This document shows positions 1-8,186 of a stretch of DNA of 50,559 bases, piece by piece. The notes under the pieces were generated by a model. That model had not been told where the DNA came from and made no database searches. It saw only the letters and a list, made by a program, of their open reading frames with translations. The position numbers were made by a program, and so were the translations under genes. Where the stretch lies: the NCBI GenBank assembly GCA_031963225.1, contig JASSUD010000012.1, forward strand, positions 1 to 50,559, read 5' to 3'. The stretch comes from JASSUD01 sp031963225 (lineage in GTDB: Bacteria > Pseudomonadota > Gammaproteobacteria > Burkholderiales > Burkholderiaceae). Every line of letters starts with the position of its first letter. Within the stretch, counting starts at the first letter, position 1.

Positions 1-163
1 TTCTCCGTATTGAACTTTCATCAACTATCTATTACCGACTTCGCAGTCGCTCTAAGCGCGAAATTAACCCCACTTTCATAAAGTGAGTCAGAGAATAGAA
101 AATAAAGCCTTTCGAGAAGGAGAGGTTAAATAAAGCAAGGCAGAGTAAGCAGCCCATCAGTTA

Positions 164-376
164 ATGGCCGTGCCCTTTTCGATGGGAGAATCTACTTTGC
201 TGCTGGAGCTGAGTACACCAAGCGGTTATGTGATTCGGTTGAACCAGGCCGCCCAAGTGAACTTGCTGCTTTCAGTGCTGAAGGCTTTACCACAGCGCAA
301 GCTTTCCGACGATACCACCGATTTGCTCCCATTTCACTTCCACAAACTCAGTTCTTCCTCTACTCCTTCAGATTAA
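164..376 (+). pseudogene. Possible relic of an IS66-type accessory ORF
   Basis: A 70-codon frame with a hydrophobic central block (LLLELSTPSGYVIRL) followed by a helix (NLLLSVLKAL). This layout recalls the C-terminal part of IS66-family OrfA accessory proteins, but the match is from memory and weak. The frame is closed upstream by a stop at 146-148, so no N-terminal DNA-binding half is present. A second open frame, 3-86, ends in a basic stretch (YYRLRSRSKREI) and may be the tail of another broken gene. Both lie beyond the end of the alpha operon. It could also be a chance frame. Confidence 0.25.
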
Positions 377-441
377 TTTAGTCCCGTCTATGTGAGACTA
401 GTGGATCCCTTACCAAGAGTGTGCCCATACCGGGCGCGCAT

Positions 442-479
442 AAAAAAATCCCCTTAAATAATTTCAAGGGGATTTTTTT
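442..479. terminator. Bidirectional intrinsic terminator after rplQ
   Basis: A perfect 14-bp stem (AATCCCCTT core flanked by A7 and T7) closes a 10-nt loop. The A and T tracts make it work on both strands. It lies about 27 nt beyond the rplQ stop and ends the alpha operon, and would also stop transcripts arriving from the left. Confidence 0.9.
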
Positions 480-505
480 ATGTGCACTATAAGCATTAAA
501 GCAAA

Positions 506-901
506 TTACTCTGCATCTTTTGCTATTTCTTGCTCAACGCTATCTGGACGATCAACCAATTCAACGTACGCCAGCTCTGCATTATCGCCTGCACGGAATT
601 TGTATTTCAAAATACGCAAATAGCCGCCTGGGCGATTCGCATAGCGTGGGCCCAAGACATTGAATAGTTTTGCTACAGAGTCACGGCTACGCAAATTATT
701 AAATACATAGCGGTGATTTGCCAAAGTAGATGTTTTACCCTTGGTAATCAAAGGTTCAACCATTCTGCGTAGCTCTTTCGCTTTTTGAACAGTAGTTTTA
801 ATAACTTCATGTTCAATAAGGGAGTTACACATATTCTTCAGCATAGCCAAACGGTGGCTGCTGGTTCGATTTAACTTGCGTAAGCCATTACGGTGACGCA
901 T
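506..901 (-). CDS. rplQ: Ribosomal protein bL17
   Basis: Large-subunit protein placed near the polypeptide exit tunnel. At 131 aa it has normal betaproteobacterial length. It opens with the classical MRHRNGLRKLNRTSSHR block and keeps the basic LITKGK and YLRILKYKFRAGDNA segments that contact 23S rRNA. It is the last gene of the alpha set, 85 nt after rpoA, and is followed by the strong terminator at 442-479. The acidic tail (SVEQEIAKDAE) is typical of the family. Identification is secure. Confidence 0.97.
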   Translation of the reverse strand: MRHRNGLRKLNRTSSHRLAMLKNMCNSLIEHEVIKTTVQKAKELRRMVEPLITKGKTSTLANHRYVFNNLRSRDSVAKLFNVLGPRYANRPGGYLRILKYKFRAGDNAELAYVELVDRPDSVEQEIAKDAE

Positions 902-986
902 TGTCTTTCCTTAAATAAAAAACGTATTCAAATTCGTGTAAAGCAAAAATTAAAAACAATCTGGACTTTCTGCTCGATTTTTCAGT

Positions 987-1994
987 TTACGATTGGCTCA
1001 TTGAAGTAATTTCAACGCTGTTTGAGGGCCAATTTTCAATGGTAGTACCTAGCGACAAACCGCGAATCGAGAGCGCTTCTTTAATTTCATTTAAAGATTT
1101 GCGTCCTAAATTAGGTGTTTTTAGCAATTCATTTTCTGCACGTTGAATAAGATCGCCAATACAGAAAATACTCTCCGCTTTCAGGCAGTTCGCGGAGCGC
1201 ACAGTTAACTCTAACTCTTCAACAGGGCGTAATAAAATAGGCTCGATCTGAGGAGTATTGAGTTGAGGCTCTGCAACGGCTTCTGCACTTTCGAGCGAAG
1301 CAAATTCAGAGAGCTGGTCAATTAAAATACCTGCAGCAGTTTGTAAGGATTCTTCTGGAGAAATCACCCCGTTCGTGGTGATAATCAATTCCAGGCTGTC
1401 AAAGTTGGTATTACCACCGACCCGAGCAGGCTTTACTGCATATACCACGCTTTTAATGGGCGAGAATAAAGCATCGATTAAGAGTCGGCCAATTGTATTA
1501 TGCGAGCCTTCAGTTTCACGACGCACATTGGCAGGCACATAACCACGGCCTTTCTCAACTCTGATTTGCAGATCTAACTTTCCGCCCTTAGAGACATGAG
1601 CAATTACATGATCTGGGTTCAAAATTTCGCAGTCATGCGTCAACTCAATATCGCTGGCTGTTACAACACCTTCGCTATCCTTACTGAGCGTAAGTGTGAC
1701 TTCATCACGCGTATGCAGCTTAAAAATAATGCCTTTTAAATTGAGCAGCAAACCAACTACATCTTCTTGTATGCCATCAATCGTTGAATATTCATGCACT
1801 ACCTTGTTAATCATTACTTCGGTTGGGGCATATCCCACCATCGAAGATAAGAGTACGCGGCGAAGCGCATTACCCAAGGTATGACCGTAGCCGCGCTCAA
1901 ACGGCTCCATAACTACTTTTGCATGGTTTTCACCCAAAGACTCAATAGCAATAATTCTGGGTTTTAACAAACGCTTCAACGCATTGCCTGACAT
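987..1994 (-). CDS. rpoA: DNA-directed RNA polymerase subunit alpha
   Basis: The alpha dimer nucleates assembly of the polymerase and its C-terminal domain binds UP elements and activators. The protein is 335 aa. The N-terminal domain (about residues 10-240) carries the conserved ENHAKVVMEPFERGYGHTLG region and the beta-binding RVLLSSMVGYAPTEV. After a linker, the C-terminal domain (about 255-325) has RSANCLKAESIFCIGDL and TPNLGRKSLNEIKEAL, which includes the DNA-contacting helix-hairpin-helix. It is a few residues longer than the Burkholderia protein at both ends. Its partner subunits beta and beta-prime are made as one fused chain in this genome (25046-33463). Confidence 0.97.
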   Translation of the reverse strand: MSGNALKRLLKPRIIAIESLGENHAKVVMEPFERGYGHTLGNALRRVLLSSMVGYAPTEVMINKVVHEYSTIDGIQEDVVGLLLNLKGIIFKLHTRDEVTLTLSKDSEGVVTASDIELTHDCEILNPDHVIAHVSKGGKLDLQIRVEKGRGYVPANVRRETEGSHNTIGRLLIDALFSPIKSVVYAVKPARVGGNTNFDSLELIITTNGVISPEESLQTAAGILIDQLSEFASLESAEAVAEPQLNTPQIEPILLRPVEELELTVRSANCLKAESIFCIGDLIQRAENELLKTPNLGRKSLNEIKEALSIRGLSLGTTIENWPSNSVEITSMSQS

Positions 1995-2077
1995 ACATTT
2001 TCCTTTTCAATACCCTCAGTTCGTTACACCGATAAGGCTGAATAAACATCTATATATTAAAAAATATACATACCATG

Positions 2078-2133
2078 AGCAGGTAAAAATAAAGGCCATG
2101 AGGGTTACCCTAAGCTTTTACTTTTTACCTGCT
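2078..2133 (-). repeat. Long stem-loop between rpsD and rpoA
   Basis: A perfect 12-bp inverted repeat (AGCAGGTAAAAA at 2078-2089 against 2122-2133) starts 6 nt past the rpsD stop. An outer ATACAT/ATGTAT pairing extends it around a bulge. On the transcribed strand a run of T follows only about 15 nt later, so it is not a textbook terminator. It may limit or stabilise the rpsD-rpoA message. Confidence 0.6.
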
Positions 2134-2138
2134 ATGTA

Positions 2139-2765
2139 TTACCGTGAATACAATTCAACAATTAAGTTTTCACTGATATCGCCAGCGATTTCATTGCGCT
2201 CAGGAGCTTGCTTAAATTTACCTTCCAATTTCGCTTCGTCAATACTGACCCAATCTGGAAAGCCAATTTGTTTAGCAAGGCTAAGTGCTTCGCGAATACG
2301 AACTTGGCTTTTTGCTTTTTCACGCACAACGATAGTATCGCCTGCTTTTACTTGCATAGAAGCAATATCAGAACGTCCATTATTCAGTGAAATCGCGCCA
2401 TGGCTAACAAGCTGTCTGGCTTCTGCACGAGTAGATGCAAATCCCATGCGATACACCACATTATCCAAACGGGACTCAAGGATTTTCAGCAATACTTCGC
2501 CGGTATTTCCTTTTTGGCGTTTTGCCTCTGCATAGTAGCGACGGAATTGCTTCTCTAAAACGCCATAAATGCGTTTTACTTTTTGCTTTTCACGTAACTG
2601 CGTGCCGTATTCAGATAAGCGGTTGTTTGTTGCAGTACGACCGTGTTGCCCTGGTTTAGTATCCAGTTTGCATTTATCAGCAAGCGCGCGGCGAGCGCTT
2701 TTTAGAAAAAGATCCGTCCCTTCACGGCGAGATTGCTTGGCTTTAGGACCAATATGACGTGCCAC
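2139..2765 (-). CDS. rpsD: Ribosomal protein uS4
   Basis: Primary 16S rRNA binder of the 5' domain, and in E. coli the translational repressor of the alpha operon. The 208-aa protein starts MARHIGPKAKQSRREGTDL and lacks the zinc cysteines, as in other proteobacteria. The S4 RNA-binding domain (about residues 95-160) shows RLDNVVYRMGFASTRAEARQLVSHGAI. It is separated from rpsK by a 181-bp gap that contains a terminator hairpin, so it may have its own promoter or depend on readthrough. Confidence 0.97.
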   Translation of the reverse strand: MARHIGPKAKQSRREGTDLFLKSARRALADKCKLDTKPGQHGRTATNNRLSEYGTQLREKQKVKRIYGVLEKQFRRYYAEAKRQKGNTGEVLLKILESRLDNVVYRMGFASTRAEARQLVSHGAISLNNGRSDIASMQVKAGDTIVVREKAKSQVRIREALSLAKQIGFPDWVSIDEAKLEGKFKQAPERNEIAGDISENLIVELYSR

Positions 2766-2844
2766 GTTATTTCCCTTTTCAAAGTAGAGCAGCGATTCAC
2801 CCTATATTCGCGCTCGCTAGAAATTAAAAAATCAAAATTGAAAA

Positions 2845-2880
2845 ATGCGAATAACCCCGCCAGTTTTTTAGCGGGGATGC
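2845..2880 (-). terminator. Terminator or attenuator after rpsK
   Basis: A 6-bp all-GC stem (CCCCGC 2855-2860, GCGGGG 2871-2876) closes a 10-nt A-rich loop on the transcribed strand. TTATT and then ATTTTT follow. It lies about 70 nt downstream of rpsK and in front of rpsD, so it probably attenuates transcription into rpsD-rpoA-rplQ. Confidence 0.65.
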
Positions 2881-2946
2881 AAAATCAGCAAAGCTTTAAT
2901 TTATTCGTACATTGGAATGACGAAAAAATCTGAGCAATAAATACAT

Positions 2947-3351
2947 TTAAATACGGCGGCGTTTTGGAGGACGGCAGCCATTGTGAGGCAATGGAGTTCT
3001 ATCCGCGATTTCGGCAATTTTAAAACCAAGACCATTTAATGCACGCACAACAGATTCACGGCCGGGGCCAGGACCTGTAATACGGATAGAGAGGGTTTGA
3101 ACGCCAAACTCTCTGGCTTTTAGGCCAACAGACTCTGCAGCAACCTGTGCAGCAAAAGGAGTCGACTTTCTGGCGCCTTTAAAGCCTTGACCACCGGATG
3201 CAGCCCATGCAAGGGTATTTCCCTGGCGATCTGTAATCGTCACGATAGTGTTATTAAAGGAAGCGTGAACGTGCGCAACGCCTTCCGACACAGTTTTTCT
3301 AACTTTTTTACGAGCGCGCTGCGCTGCGGTATTACTTGAAGGCTTAGCCAT
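2947..3351 (-). CDS. rpsK: Ribosomal protein uS11
   Basis: Small-subunit platform protein that lines the mRNA exit channel near the anti-Shine-Dalgarno helix. At 134 aa it matches Burkholderia length and order of blocks: a basic N-terminus, HVHASFNNTIVTITDRQGN, SGGQGFKGARKSTPFAAQ, and the conserved end PHNGCRPPKRRRI. The N-G-C context that is isomerised to isoaspartate in E. coli is present. It sits 183 bp after rpsM, which is wide for genes that normally almost touch. Confidence 0.97.
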   Translation of the reverse strand: MAKPSSNTAAQRARKKVRKTVSEGVAHVHASFNNTIVTITDRQGNTLAWAASGGQGFKGARKSTPFAAQVAAESVGLKAREFGVQTLSIRITGPGPGRESVVRALNGLGFKIAEIADRTPLPHNGCRPPKRRRI

Positions 3352-3421
3352 ATACTTTTCCGTTATTCACGTTTTCTTTAAATACTTTCGCAAATATAAA
3401 TGCTATTTATCTGCTCTGATG

Positions 3422-3452
3422 CCGGCATATAACTGTGTGGGCATATGCCGAT
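3422..3452 (-). repeat. Hairpin in the rpsM-rpsK spacer
   Basis: CGGCATAT and ATATGCCG form an 8-bp stem with a 12-nt loop in the 183-bp spacer. There is no T tract. Function is unknown; it may be an RNA processing or stability element. Confidence 0.4.
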
Positions 3453-3534
3453 ACCAGGAGATTGCGAGCTACATTTCGCCAAAGTTATGCACGGCTGCAG
3501 ATTACAAAACCCTCTTGGAATCTGCTAAAGCCTT

Positions 3535-3903
3535 TTATTTCTTCAGAGAAACACTAGCGCGGCGACGACCTTTACGAGTGCGTGCATTGGTACGAGTACG
3601 CTGACCACGCAAAGGCAAACCACCCTTTCTATGGCGCACACCACGATAGCAGCCAATATCCATCAAGCGCTTAATCGCAGTACTGATTGAGCGACGTAAA
3701 TCGCCTTCAATCGTGTATTTTCCAATTTCTTCGCGCAGCTTTTCCAAGTCCGCATCACTCAAATCGCGCACTTTTTTAGCAGGTAAAATATTGGTGCTAG
3801 CGCAGATTTTTTTAGAAGTCGACAGACCTATACCGAATATTTCAGTCAGTCCAATCAGAACATCTTTATGATCCGGGATATTTATCCCCGAAATACGGGC
3901 CAT
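3535..3903 (-). CDS. rpsM: Ribosomal protein uS13
   Basis: Protein of the small-subunit head that contacts the P-site tRNA and forms the intersubunit bridge with uL5. It is 122 aa. The N-terminal helix-turn-helix-like domain starts MARISGINIPDHKDV and keeps LTEIFGIGLSTSKKIC. The basic tail RGQRTRTNARTRKGRRR reaches toward the tRNA. It is followed 55 nt upstream on the map by rpmJ, as usual in the alpha set. Identification is secure. Confidence 0.97.
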   Translation of the reverse strand: MARISGINIPDHKDVLIGLTEIFGIGLSTSKKICASTNILPAKKVRDLSDADLEKLREEIGKYTIEGDLRRSISTAIKRLMDIGCYRGVRHRKGGLPLRGQRTRTNARTRKGRRRASVSLKK

Positions 3904-3958
3904 TATTGTTTCCTAACTAGATAATCTTTATTCACATCAATGCTTGCTTCAAAAGTTT

Positions 3959-4075
3959 TTAACCCTGACGTTGCTTATGTCGCTGATCAGCGCTACAAAT
4001 AATACGCACAACCCGTTTACGCTTCACTACTTTGCATTTACGGCACATGGGTTTAACGGATGCCATGACTTTCAT
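3959..4075 (-). CDS. rpmJ: Ribosomal protein bL36 (zinc form)
   Basis: A 38-codon gene read directly from the sequence. The protein starts MKVMASVKPMCRKCK and ends DQRHKQRQG. The zinc ligands C11, C14 and C27 and the histidine of the C-terminal block are all present, so this is the zinc-binding form. It binds late in 50S assembly. Position between infA and rpsM is standard. Confidence 0.95.
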   Translation of the reverse strand: MKVMASVKPMCRKCKVVKRKRVVRIICSADQRHKQRQG

Positions 4076-4161
4076 GGAAGGTATTCCTTTATAAAATATT
4101 CAAGTCACAATTTTTAGAATGCTGCAAAGACTGTCTATCTGCAGCACTTTGGCTCTATACG

Positions 4162-4380
4162 TTATTTAGCTCTAAATATGATGCGTCCGCGAGATAAATC
4201 GTAAGGAGTCAACTCGACTGTAACGCTATCTCCAGGTAAAACACGAATGTAATGCATACGCATTTTCCCAGACATATACCCTAAAACAACATGGCCGTTT
4301 TCTAGCTTTACACGAAAAGTCGCATTAGGTAAGTTCTCAAGGATCTCACCTTGCATTTGAATTACATCGTCTTTAGCCAT
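4162..4380 (-). CDS. infA: Translation initiation factor IF-1
   Basis: Single OB-fold factor that occupies the A site of the 30S subunit and assists IF2 and IF3. At 72 aa it has the exact family length: MAKDDVIQMQGEILENLPNA, the RNA-binding HYIRVLPGDSVTVELTPYDL, and the GRIIFR end. It lies 9 nt after secY and 86 nt before rpmJ. A TGCTGC/GCAGCA hairpin sits in the downstream gap. The secY-infA order is the usual betaproteobacterial arrangement. Confidence 0.97.
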   Translation of the reverse strand: MAKDDVIQMQGEILENLPNATFRVKLENGHVVLGYMSGKMRMHYIRVLPGDSVTVELTPYDLSRGRIIFRAK

Positions 4381-4389
4381 ATTTATTGC

Positions 4390-5739
4390 TTAACGTACCG
4401 AAAGAGGATTACCACCAAAACTGGATTTCTTTAATAGAGATTCATACTGCTGCGACATAAGATGCGTTTGAATCTGCGCGATAAAGTCCATGGTGACAAC
4501 CACCACAATTAATAAAGAAGTTCCGCCAAAATAAAATGGAACCTGCCAGTGAAGTACTAAAAATTCCGGCAATAGACACACAAATACAATATACAGCGCA
4601 CCGATTAATGTGAGGCGCATCAATATTTTATCGATATAGCGCGCAGTCTGGTCTCCTGGACGAATCCCCGGAATAAAAGCACCGCTTTTCTTAAGGTTGT
4701 CTGCAGTTTCTTTGCTATTAAAAACAAGTGCTGTATAGAAAAAGCAAAAGAACACAATAGCCAAAGCATACAGCAACATATAAATGGGGTGCCCTGGCGT
4801 CAAAGCTTGTGCTAGATCTTTCAGCCAACCCAGTGCTGAGTGCGCTCCAAACCAATTAGCGATCGTCACCGGAAATAAAATGACGGATGAGGCAAAAATG
4901 GGTGGAATCACGCCAGACATATTCAATTTCAGTGGCAAATGCGAGGACTGGCCAGCATAAATTTTCCCATTTGTCTGACGCCTTGCATAGTTCACCAGTA
5001 TTTTTCTCTGGCCGCGCTCGACAAATACCACTAAATAGGTAACTCCAGCAATTAGCGAAATGATGACCAACGCTGCAATAATACTGATAGAACCTGCGCG
5101 AATAAGGTCAACAAGATGCGCTAATGCACCAGGCAAACCAGCAGCAATACCTGCAAAAATAATGATTGAAATACCGTTGCCCAAGCCACGCTCAGTAATT
5201 TGCTCACCCAGCCAGACGATAAACATCGTGCCGGTTACCAATGCAACAATAGTCACCACTTTAAAAGCTACACCAGGATCGACAACCAAACCTGGCTGGC
5301 TTTCTAGTGCAACAGCAATTCCAAAAGCCTGAAACAAAGCTAATAACACAGTGAAGTAACGTGTGTACTGCGTAATTTTCCTTTGACCAGCCTGCCCTTC
5401 TTTTTTCAATGCTTCAAGCTGCGGCGACACAATGGTCAAAAGCTGCATAATAATCGATGCCGAAATATAAGGCATGATCCCTAATGCAAACACACTGAAA
5501 CGCGATAGCGCTCCCCCTGAAAACATATTAAACATGCCGAGAATGCCGCCACGCTGGCTTTGAAAAAGCGCAGCAAGTTGCTCAGGGTCAATGCCAGGAA
5601 CTGGGATATGCGCGCCTAATCGATAAACAATCAGAGCAAGTAATAAAAATACTATACGTCGACGCAAATCCCCATATTTCCTAAGGGGCGATTTTTCAGT
5701 TTTTGTAGCACTTATGCGCACAGTCAAAACCTTTGTCAA
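4390..5739 (-). CDS. secY: Preprotein translocase subunit SecY
   Basis: Channel subunit of the SecYEG complex in the inner membrane. The 449-aa protein shows ten hydrophobic segments. The plug and first loop include RLGAHIPVPGIDPEQL, followed by GGALSRFSVFALGIMPYISASIIMQL. The cytoplasmic loop that docks SecA and ribosomes has VERGQRKILVNYARRQ. The start choice (MTKVLTVRISATKTEKSPLRKYGDL) gives a slightly long N-terminus; an internal start is possible. A terminator hairpin lies between rplO and this gene, so SecY output may be set separately from the ribosomal proteins. Confidence 0.96.
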   Translation of the reverse strand: MTKVLTVRISATKTEKSPLRKYGDLRRRIVFLLLALIVYRLGAHIPVPGIDPEQLAALFQSQRGGILGMFNMFSGGALSRFSVFALGIMPYISASIIMQLLTIVSPQLEALKKEGQAGQRKITQYTRYFTVLLALFQAFGIAVALESQPGLVVDPGVAFKVVTIVALVTGTMFIVWLGEQITERGLGNGISIIIFAGIAAGLPGALAHLVDLIRAGSISIIAALVIISLIAGVTYLVVFVERGQRKILVNYARRQTNGKIYAGQSSHLPLKLNMSGVIPPIFASSVILFPVTIANWFGAHSALGWLKDLAQALTPGHPIYMLLYALAIVFFCFFYTALVFNSKETADNLKKSGAFIPGIRPGDQTARYIDKILMRLTLIGALYIVFVCLLPEFLVLHWQVPFYFGGTSLLIVVVVTMDFIAQIQTHLMSQQYESLLKKSSFGGNPLSVR

Positions 5740-5818
5740 AGCACATGCTAAATACGCATCATAGCCAGCAGGATAAGTAGTAGTGCGATTGATAATGCAG
5801 CACTTACAGCCTATTCCA

Positions 5819-5848
5819 AATTTTTAAAAGGGTCCAAAAGGGACCCTT
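5819..5848 (-). terminator. Intrinsic terminator between rplO and secY
   Basis: The 8-bp stem AAGGGTCC/GGACCCTT (5828-5835, 5841-5848) with a 5-nt loop is followed on the transcribed strand by TTAAAAATTT. It is 27 nt past the rplO stop, so part of the transcription should stop before secY. Confidence 0.75.
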
Positions 5849-5875
5849 GTTGGTATCGCACCAAGGCAGAAAACT

Positions 5876-6310
5876 CTACTCGGAGAGAGAGCCTCCAACA
5901 GCCTCTATAGCCGCAATCGCGCCTTTAGTTGCTGGCAAACCTTTGAGTGTAATTTTACGAGTAAGCTCACCCGACAAAATAACTTTTGCACTACGAGCTG
6001 AGCAAGGCACTACACCAGCTTGCTTTAATGCAAAAAAATCAATGGTATCGATAGGCAATTTTTCGAGATCTGAAAGGCGTACTTCAGCGACAAATTTACG
6101 TGTCAATGAAGTAAATCCACGCTTAGGCAAACGGCGTTGCAAAGGCATCTGACCGCCTTCAAACCCTACTTTATGAAAACCCCCAGAACGGGATTTTTGC
6201 CCTTTATGGCCTCGTCCTGCAGTTTTTCCAAGGCCAGACCCTATCCCACGTCCTACACGACGCCGGTGGCGTCTTGAATCAGGACCAGGTTTGATCGTAT
6301 TTAATTCCAT
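5876..6310 (-). CDS. rplO: Ribosomal protein uL15
   Basis: Large-subunit protein that joins late and binds several 23S domains. The 144-aa protein has the family hallmarks: MELNTIKPGP, the glycine-arginine rich extension RRHRRRVGRGIGSGLGKTAG, and GGQMPLQRRLPKRGF. Its start is 65 nt after rpmD. It is followed by a terminator rather than by a tight junction to secY, which is unusual for the spc set. Confidence 0.96.
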   Translation of the reverse strand: MELNTIKPGPDSRRHRRRVGRGIGSGLGKTAGRGHKGQKSRSGGFHKVGFEGGQMPLQRRLPKRGFTSLTRKFVAEVRLSDLEKLPIDTIDFFALKQAGVVPCSARSAKVILSGELTRKITLKGLPATKGAIAAIEAVGGSLSE

Positions 6311-6375
6311 GTCTTTACTCTTTATGTAATCTAGGAGGAACCTTTTTGGAGGTATTGGGTAGGCTTTAAATATTC

Positions 6376-6555
6376 CTAACCCAGAACTTCCACCAGATAG
6401 GAGACTTTATTTAGTCTTCCACGCATGGCAGGGGTATCCAGTAACTCGGATGTCGAGTTCAAACCACGCAAACCTAGGCAACGCACCGTAGCGCGGTGGG
6501 TCTCACGAGTGCCAATCAGGCTCTTGATAAGTTTTATTTTGATCTTTTTAGACAT
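6376..6555 (-). CDS. rpmD: Ribosomal protein uL30
   Basis: Small 50S protein of 59 aa starting MSKKIKIKLIKSLIG, with the typical RETHRATVRCLGLRGLNS and a C-terminal VSYLVEVLG. A longer in-frame start exists upstream (to 6696) but adds 47 residues with no family similarity, so the ATG at 6555 is preferred. No good Shine-Dalgarno site precedes it. The gene is separated from rpsE by 498 bp, whereas these genes normally overlap or touch. It therefore needs its own promoter or readthrough. Confidence 0.92.
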   Translation of the reverse strand: MSKKIKIKLIKSLIGTRETHRATVRCLGLRGLNSTSELLDTPAMRGRLNKVSYLVEVLG

Positions 6556-7001
6556 AAGGAAGTCCAGCAACCGCATTTCACAGATTTTTTGCAGAAATAG
6601 CCTAAAAATCATGCAGCCAGTCGAAGTAAAAACAAATAGCAAATAAAAATGCACCCCATGACGGGCCATATTCAAAGACGATGCGCAAAAGAGCACCCTG
6701 GGCGGCTAGGCTACTACCCCCTCAACCCAAGATTCCAAGGAGATACTGAAATAGATATCCAGTATATGCTCTGCAACTTAGAACTACCCCAAAAACGTCT
6801 GCACAACTTCGCGCGGCAGATAATCTCACATTCTGCGCGCTCTGTTGAGAAAATTATGCAATTTCAGTGCGAAAAATGCTCTGAAATCGTGTTATTGGAG
6901 CAATTCGAGCGATTTTTATGGCCTTCGCAAGGTGCAAACCGATAGCTGACAGGTTTGCCACCGCAAATAGCGCATTCTATAACAAGAATGCTATGCAAGC
7001 C
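6556..7001. other. Gene-free spacer between rpsE and rpmD
   Basis: About 450 bp with no gene I can support. A GC-rich hairpin (GCGCGCAGA against TCTGCCGCGC, one bulge) lies near 6816-6845. A 98-codon plus-strand frame (6649-6945) has no ribosome binding site and no recognisable domain. Several extended -10-like sites face rpmD (for example TGCATAAT), but none has a convincing -35. Confidence 0.5.
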
Positions 7002-7047
7002 ATATGCATAAAAAATACAGGCCAAAAATGGCCTGTATCATGCATAT
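7002..7047 (-). terminator. Strong intrinsic terminator after rpsE
   Basis: A perfect 9-bp stem, ATACAGGCC 7015-7023 and GGCCTGTAT 7030-7038, has a 6-nt loop and is followed by TTTTTT on the transcribed strand. An outer ATATGCAT/ATGCATAT pair (7002-7009, 7040-7047) lengthens it. It sits directly behind the rpsE stop and cuts the spc set in two. Confidence 0.9.
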
Positions 7048-7053
7048 TTTATG

Positions 7054-7566
7054 CTATTCAAAAATGGCTTGAAGCGATTTACCACGCTTTGCAGCAACTT
7101 CAGAAGGCGTAAATTGCTTTTTCAAAGCATCTAAGAGTGCACGAACCAAGTTATAGGGATTCGTTGATCCAATACTTTTTGCAACGACATTCTGTATGCC
7201 AGCCACATAAAATACTGAACGCAAACCAGGGCTACAAATCATCCCTTCTTTGCCTGGCGAAAGAATAACTTCTGAGGCGCCATGTTTTCCGCGGCCAGAA
7301 TGGTGCAAAGTACCATCCTTGATCGAAACTTTAAACATGCTGCGACGAGCTTGGTCCATTGCCTTTTGAACAGCAACGGGCACTTCTTTTGCTCGCCCTT
7401 TACCCATACCAATGCGACCATTACCATCGCCGACGACTACCAGAGCCACAAAGCTCAAAATACGTCCGCCTTTAACGACTTTGGTCACACGGTTAACGGC
7501 GATCATTTTTTCGCGTAAGCCATCATCGCGCTCATCAGCCGAATTCTTTGCCTGCATCTTTGCCAT
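7054..7566 (-). CDS. rpsE: Ribosomal protein uS5
   Basis: 30S protein important for decoding accuracy and mRNA unwinding at the entry channel. It is 170 aa. The N-terminal double-stranded RNA-binding fold holds the loop VTKVVKGGRILSFVALVVVGDGNG, where spectinomycin resistance changes occur in other bacteria; the wild-type pattern is seen. The C-terminal domain includes GIQNVVAKSIGSTNPYNLVRA. The gene is followed at once by a strong terminator and preceded by another (7713-7758), so it looks like a transcription unit of its own. Confidence 0.97.
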   Translation of the reverse strand: MAKMQAKNSADERDDGLREKMIAVNRVTKVVKGGRILSFVALVVVGDGNGRIGMGKGRAKEVPVAVQKAMDQARRSMFKVSIKDGTLHHSGRGKHGASEVILSPGKEGMICSPGLRSVFYVAGIQNVVAKSIGSTNPYNLVRALLDALKKQFTPSEVAAKRGKSLQAIFE

Positions 7567-7712
7567 GAAAGGTTCTTTCCTAAAAGCCTATTTACGAGCC
7601 AGCAACATTACATGCGCTCAATATCTCTACCTACAGATAGGGAGAACAAAAAAGCACTTATAACCGTACCAGGAGTGCTCTTTGCAAACTCTAGCTGCAT
7701 TAAATGAAAACT

Positions 7713-7758
7713 AAAAAACAATATGAGCGCATATACCACATTATGATGCCTGCGCTCA
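7713..7758 (-). terminator. Terminator between rplR and rpsE
   Basis: TGAGCGCA (7724-7731) and TGCGCTCA (7751-7758) form an 8-bp stem, followed on the transcribed strand by ATATTGTTTTTT. It is about 27 nt behind rplR. A weaker stem (AGCACT/AGTGCT, followed by six T) lies at about 7649-7682. Confidence 0.75.
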
Positions 7759-7784
7759 CAAAACGACCGGATACGTATACCCGC

Positions 7785-8171
7785 TTAAAACTCTAAACCA
7801 GCATCACGAGCTGCTTGTGCCAACTCAGCCACACGCCCGTGGAAGCGAAAACCTGATCGATCAAATGCAACGCCTTTGATACCCGCAACTTGGGCTTTCT
7901 CGGCAATACGCTTTCCAACGATCGCAGCAGCCGCTTTAGTGCCTCCTGCAGCGCTTTTTTTCTCTGCATTTGCTGTCAATCCTTGACGGATTGCTTCTTC
8001 AGCAGTGGAAGCACTGGCAAGCACTTTGGTGCCGCACAAAGAAAATATCTGTGCGTAGATATGTTTGTTTGTGCGATGCACAGACAAACGATGCACACCA
8101 AGCTTTCCAATTTTAATGCGTGTCTGGCGAGCTCTACGAAGACGAGCCAATTTTTTATTCACGATGGACAC
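7785..8171 (-). CDS. rplR: Ribosomal protein uL18
   Basis: 5S rRNA-binding protein of the central protuberance, acting with uL5 and bL25. It is 128 aa, slightly longer than the usual 117-121. The basic N-terminus is followed by LGVHRLSVHRTNKHIYAQIF, then the typical GKRIAEKAQVAGIKGVAFDRSG and a C-terminal FHGRVAELAQAARDAGLEF. The extra residues fall in the middle (TANAEKKSAAGGTKAAAAI). It starts 15 nt after rplF. Confidence 0.97.
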   Translation of the reverse strand: MSIVNKKLARLRRARQTRIKIGKLGVHRLSVHRTNKHIYAQIFSLCGTKVLASASTAEEAIRQGLTANAEKKSAAGGTKAAAAIVGKRIAEKAQVAGIKGVAFDRSGFRFHGRVAELAQAARDAGLEF

Positions 8172-8186
8172 CTTTAATTAACAGCT

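Noticed and set aside
399..411. ACTAGTGGATCCC resembles a cloning-vector polylinker
   Set aside because: Only about 13 bases agree and the flanks do not match a vector; chance or IS sequence is more likely.
1984..2535. 183-codon plus-strand frame across rpsD
   Set aside because: Antisense to uS4 and without a ribosome binding site.
6649..6945. 98-codon plus-strand frame in the rpsE-rpmD spacer, with a CEKC motif
   Set aside because: No ribosome binding site, no recognisable domain, and opposite to the operon; kept only as a note in the spacer entry.
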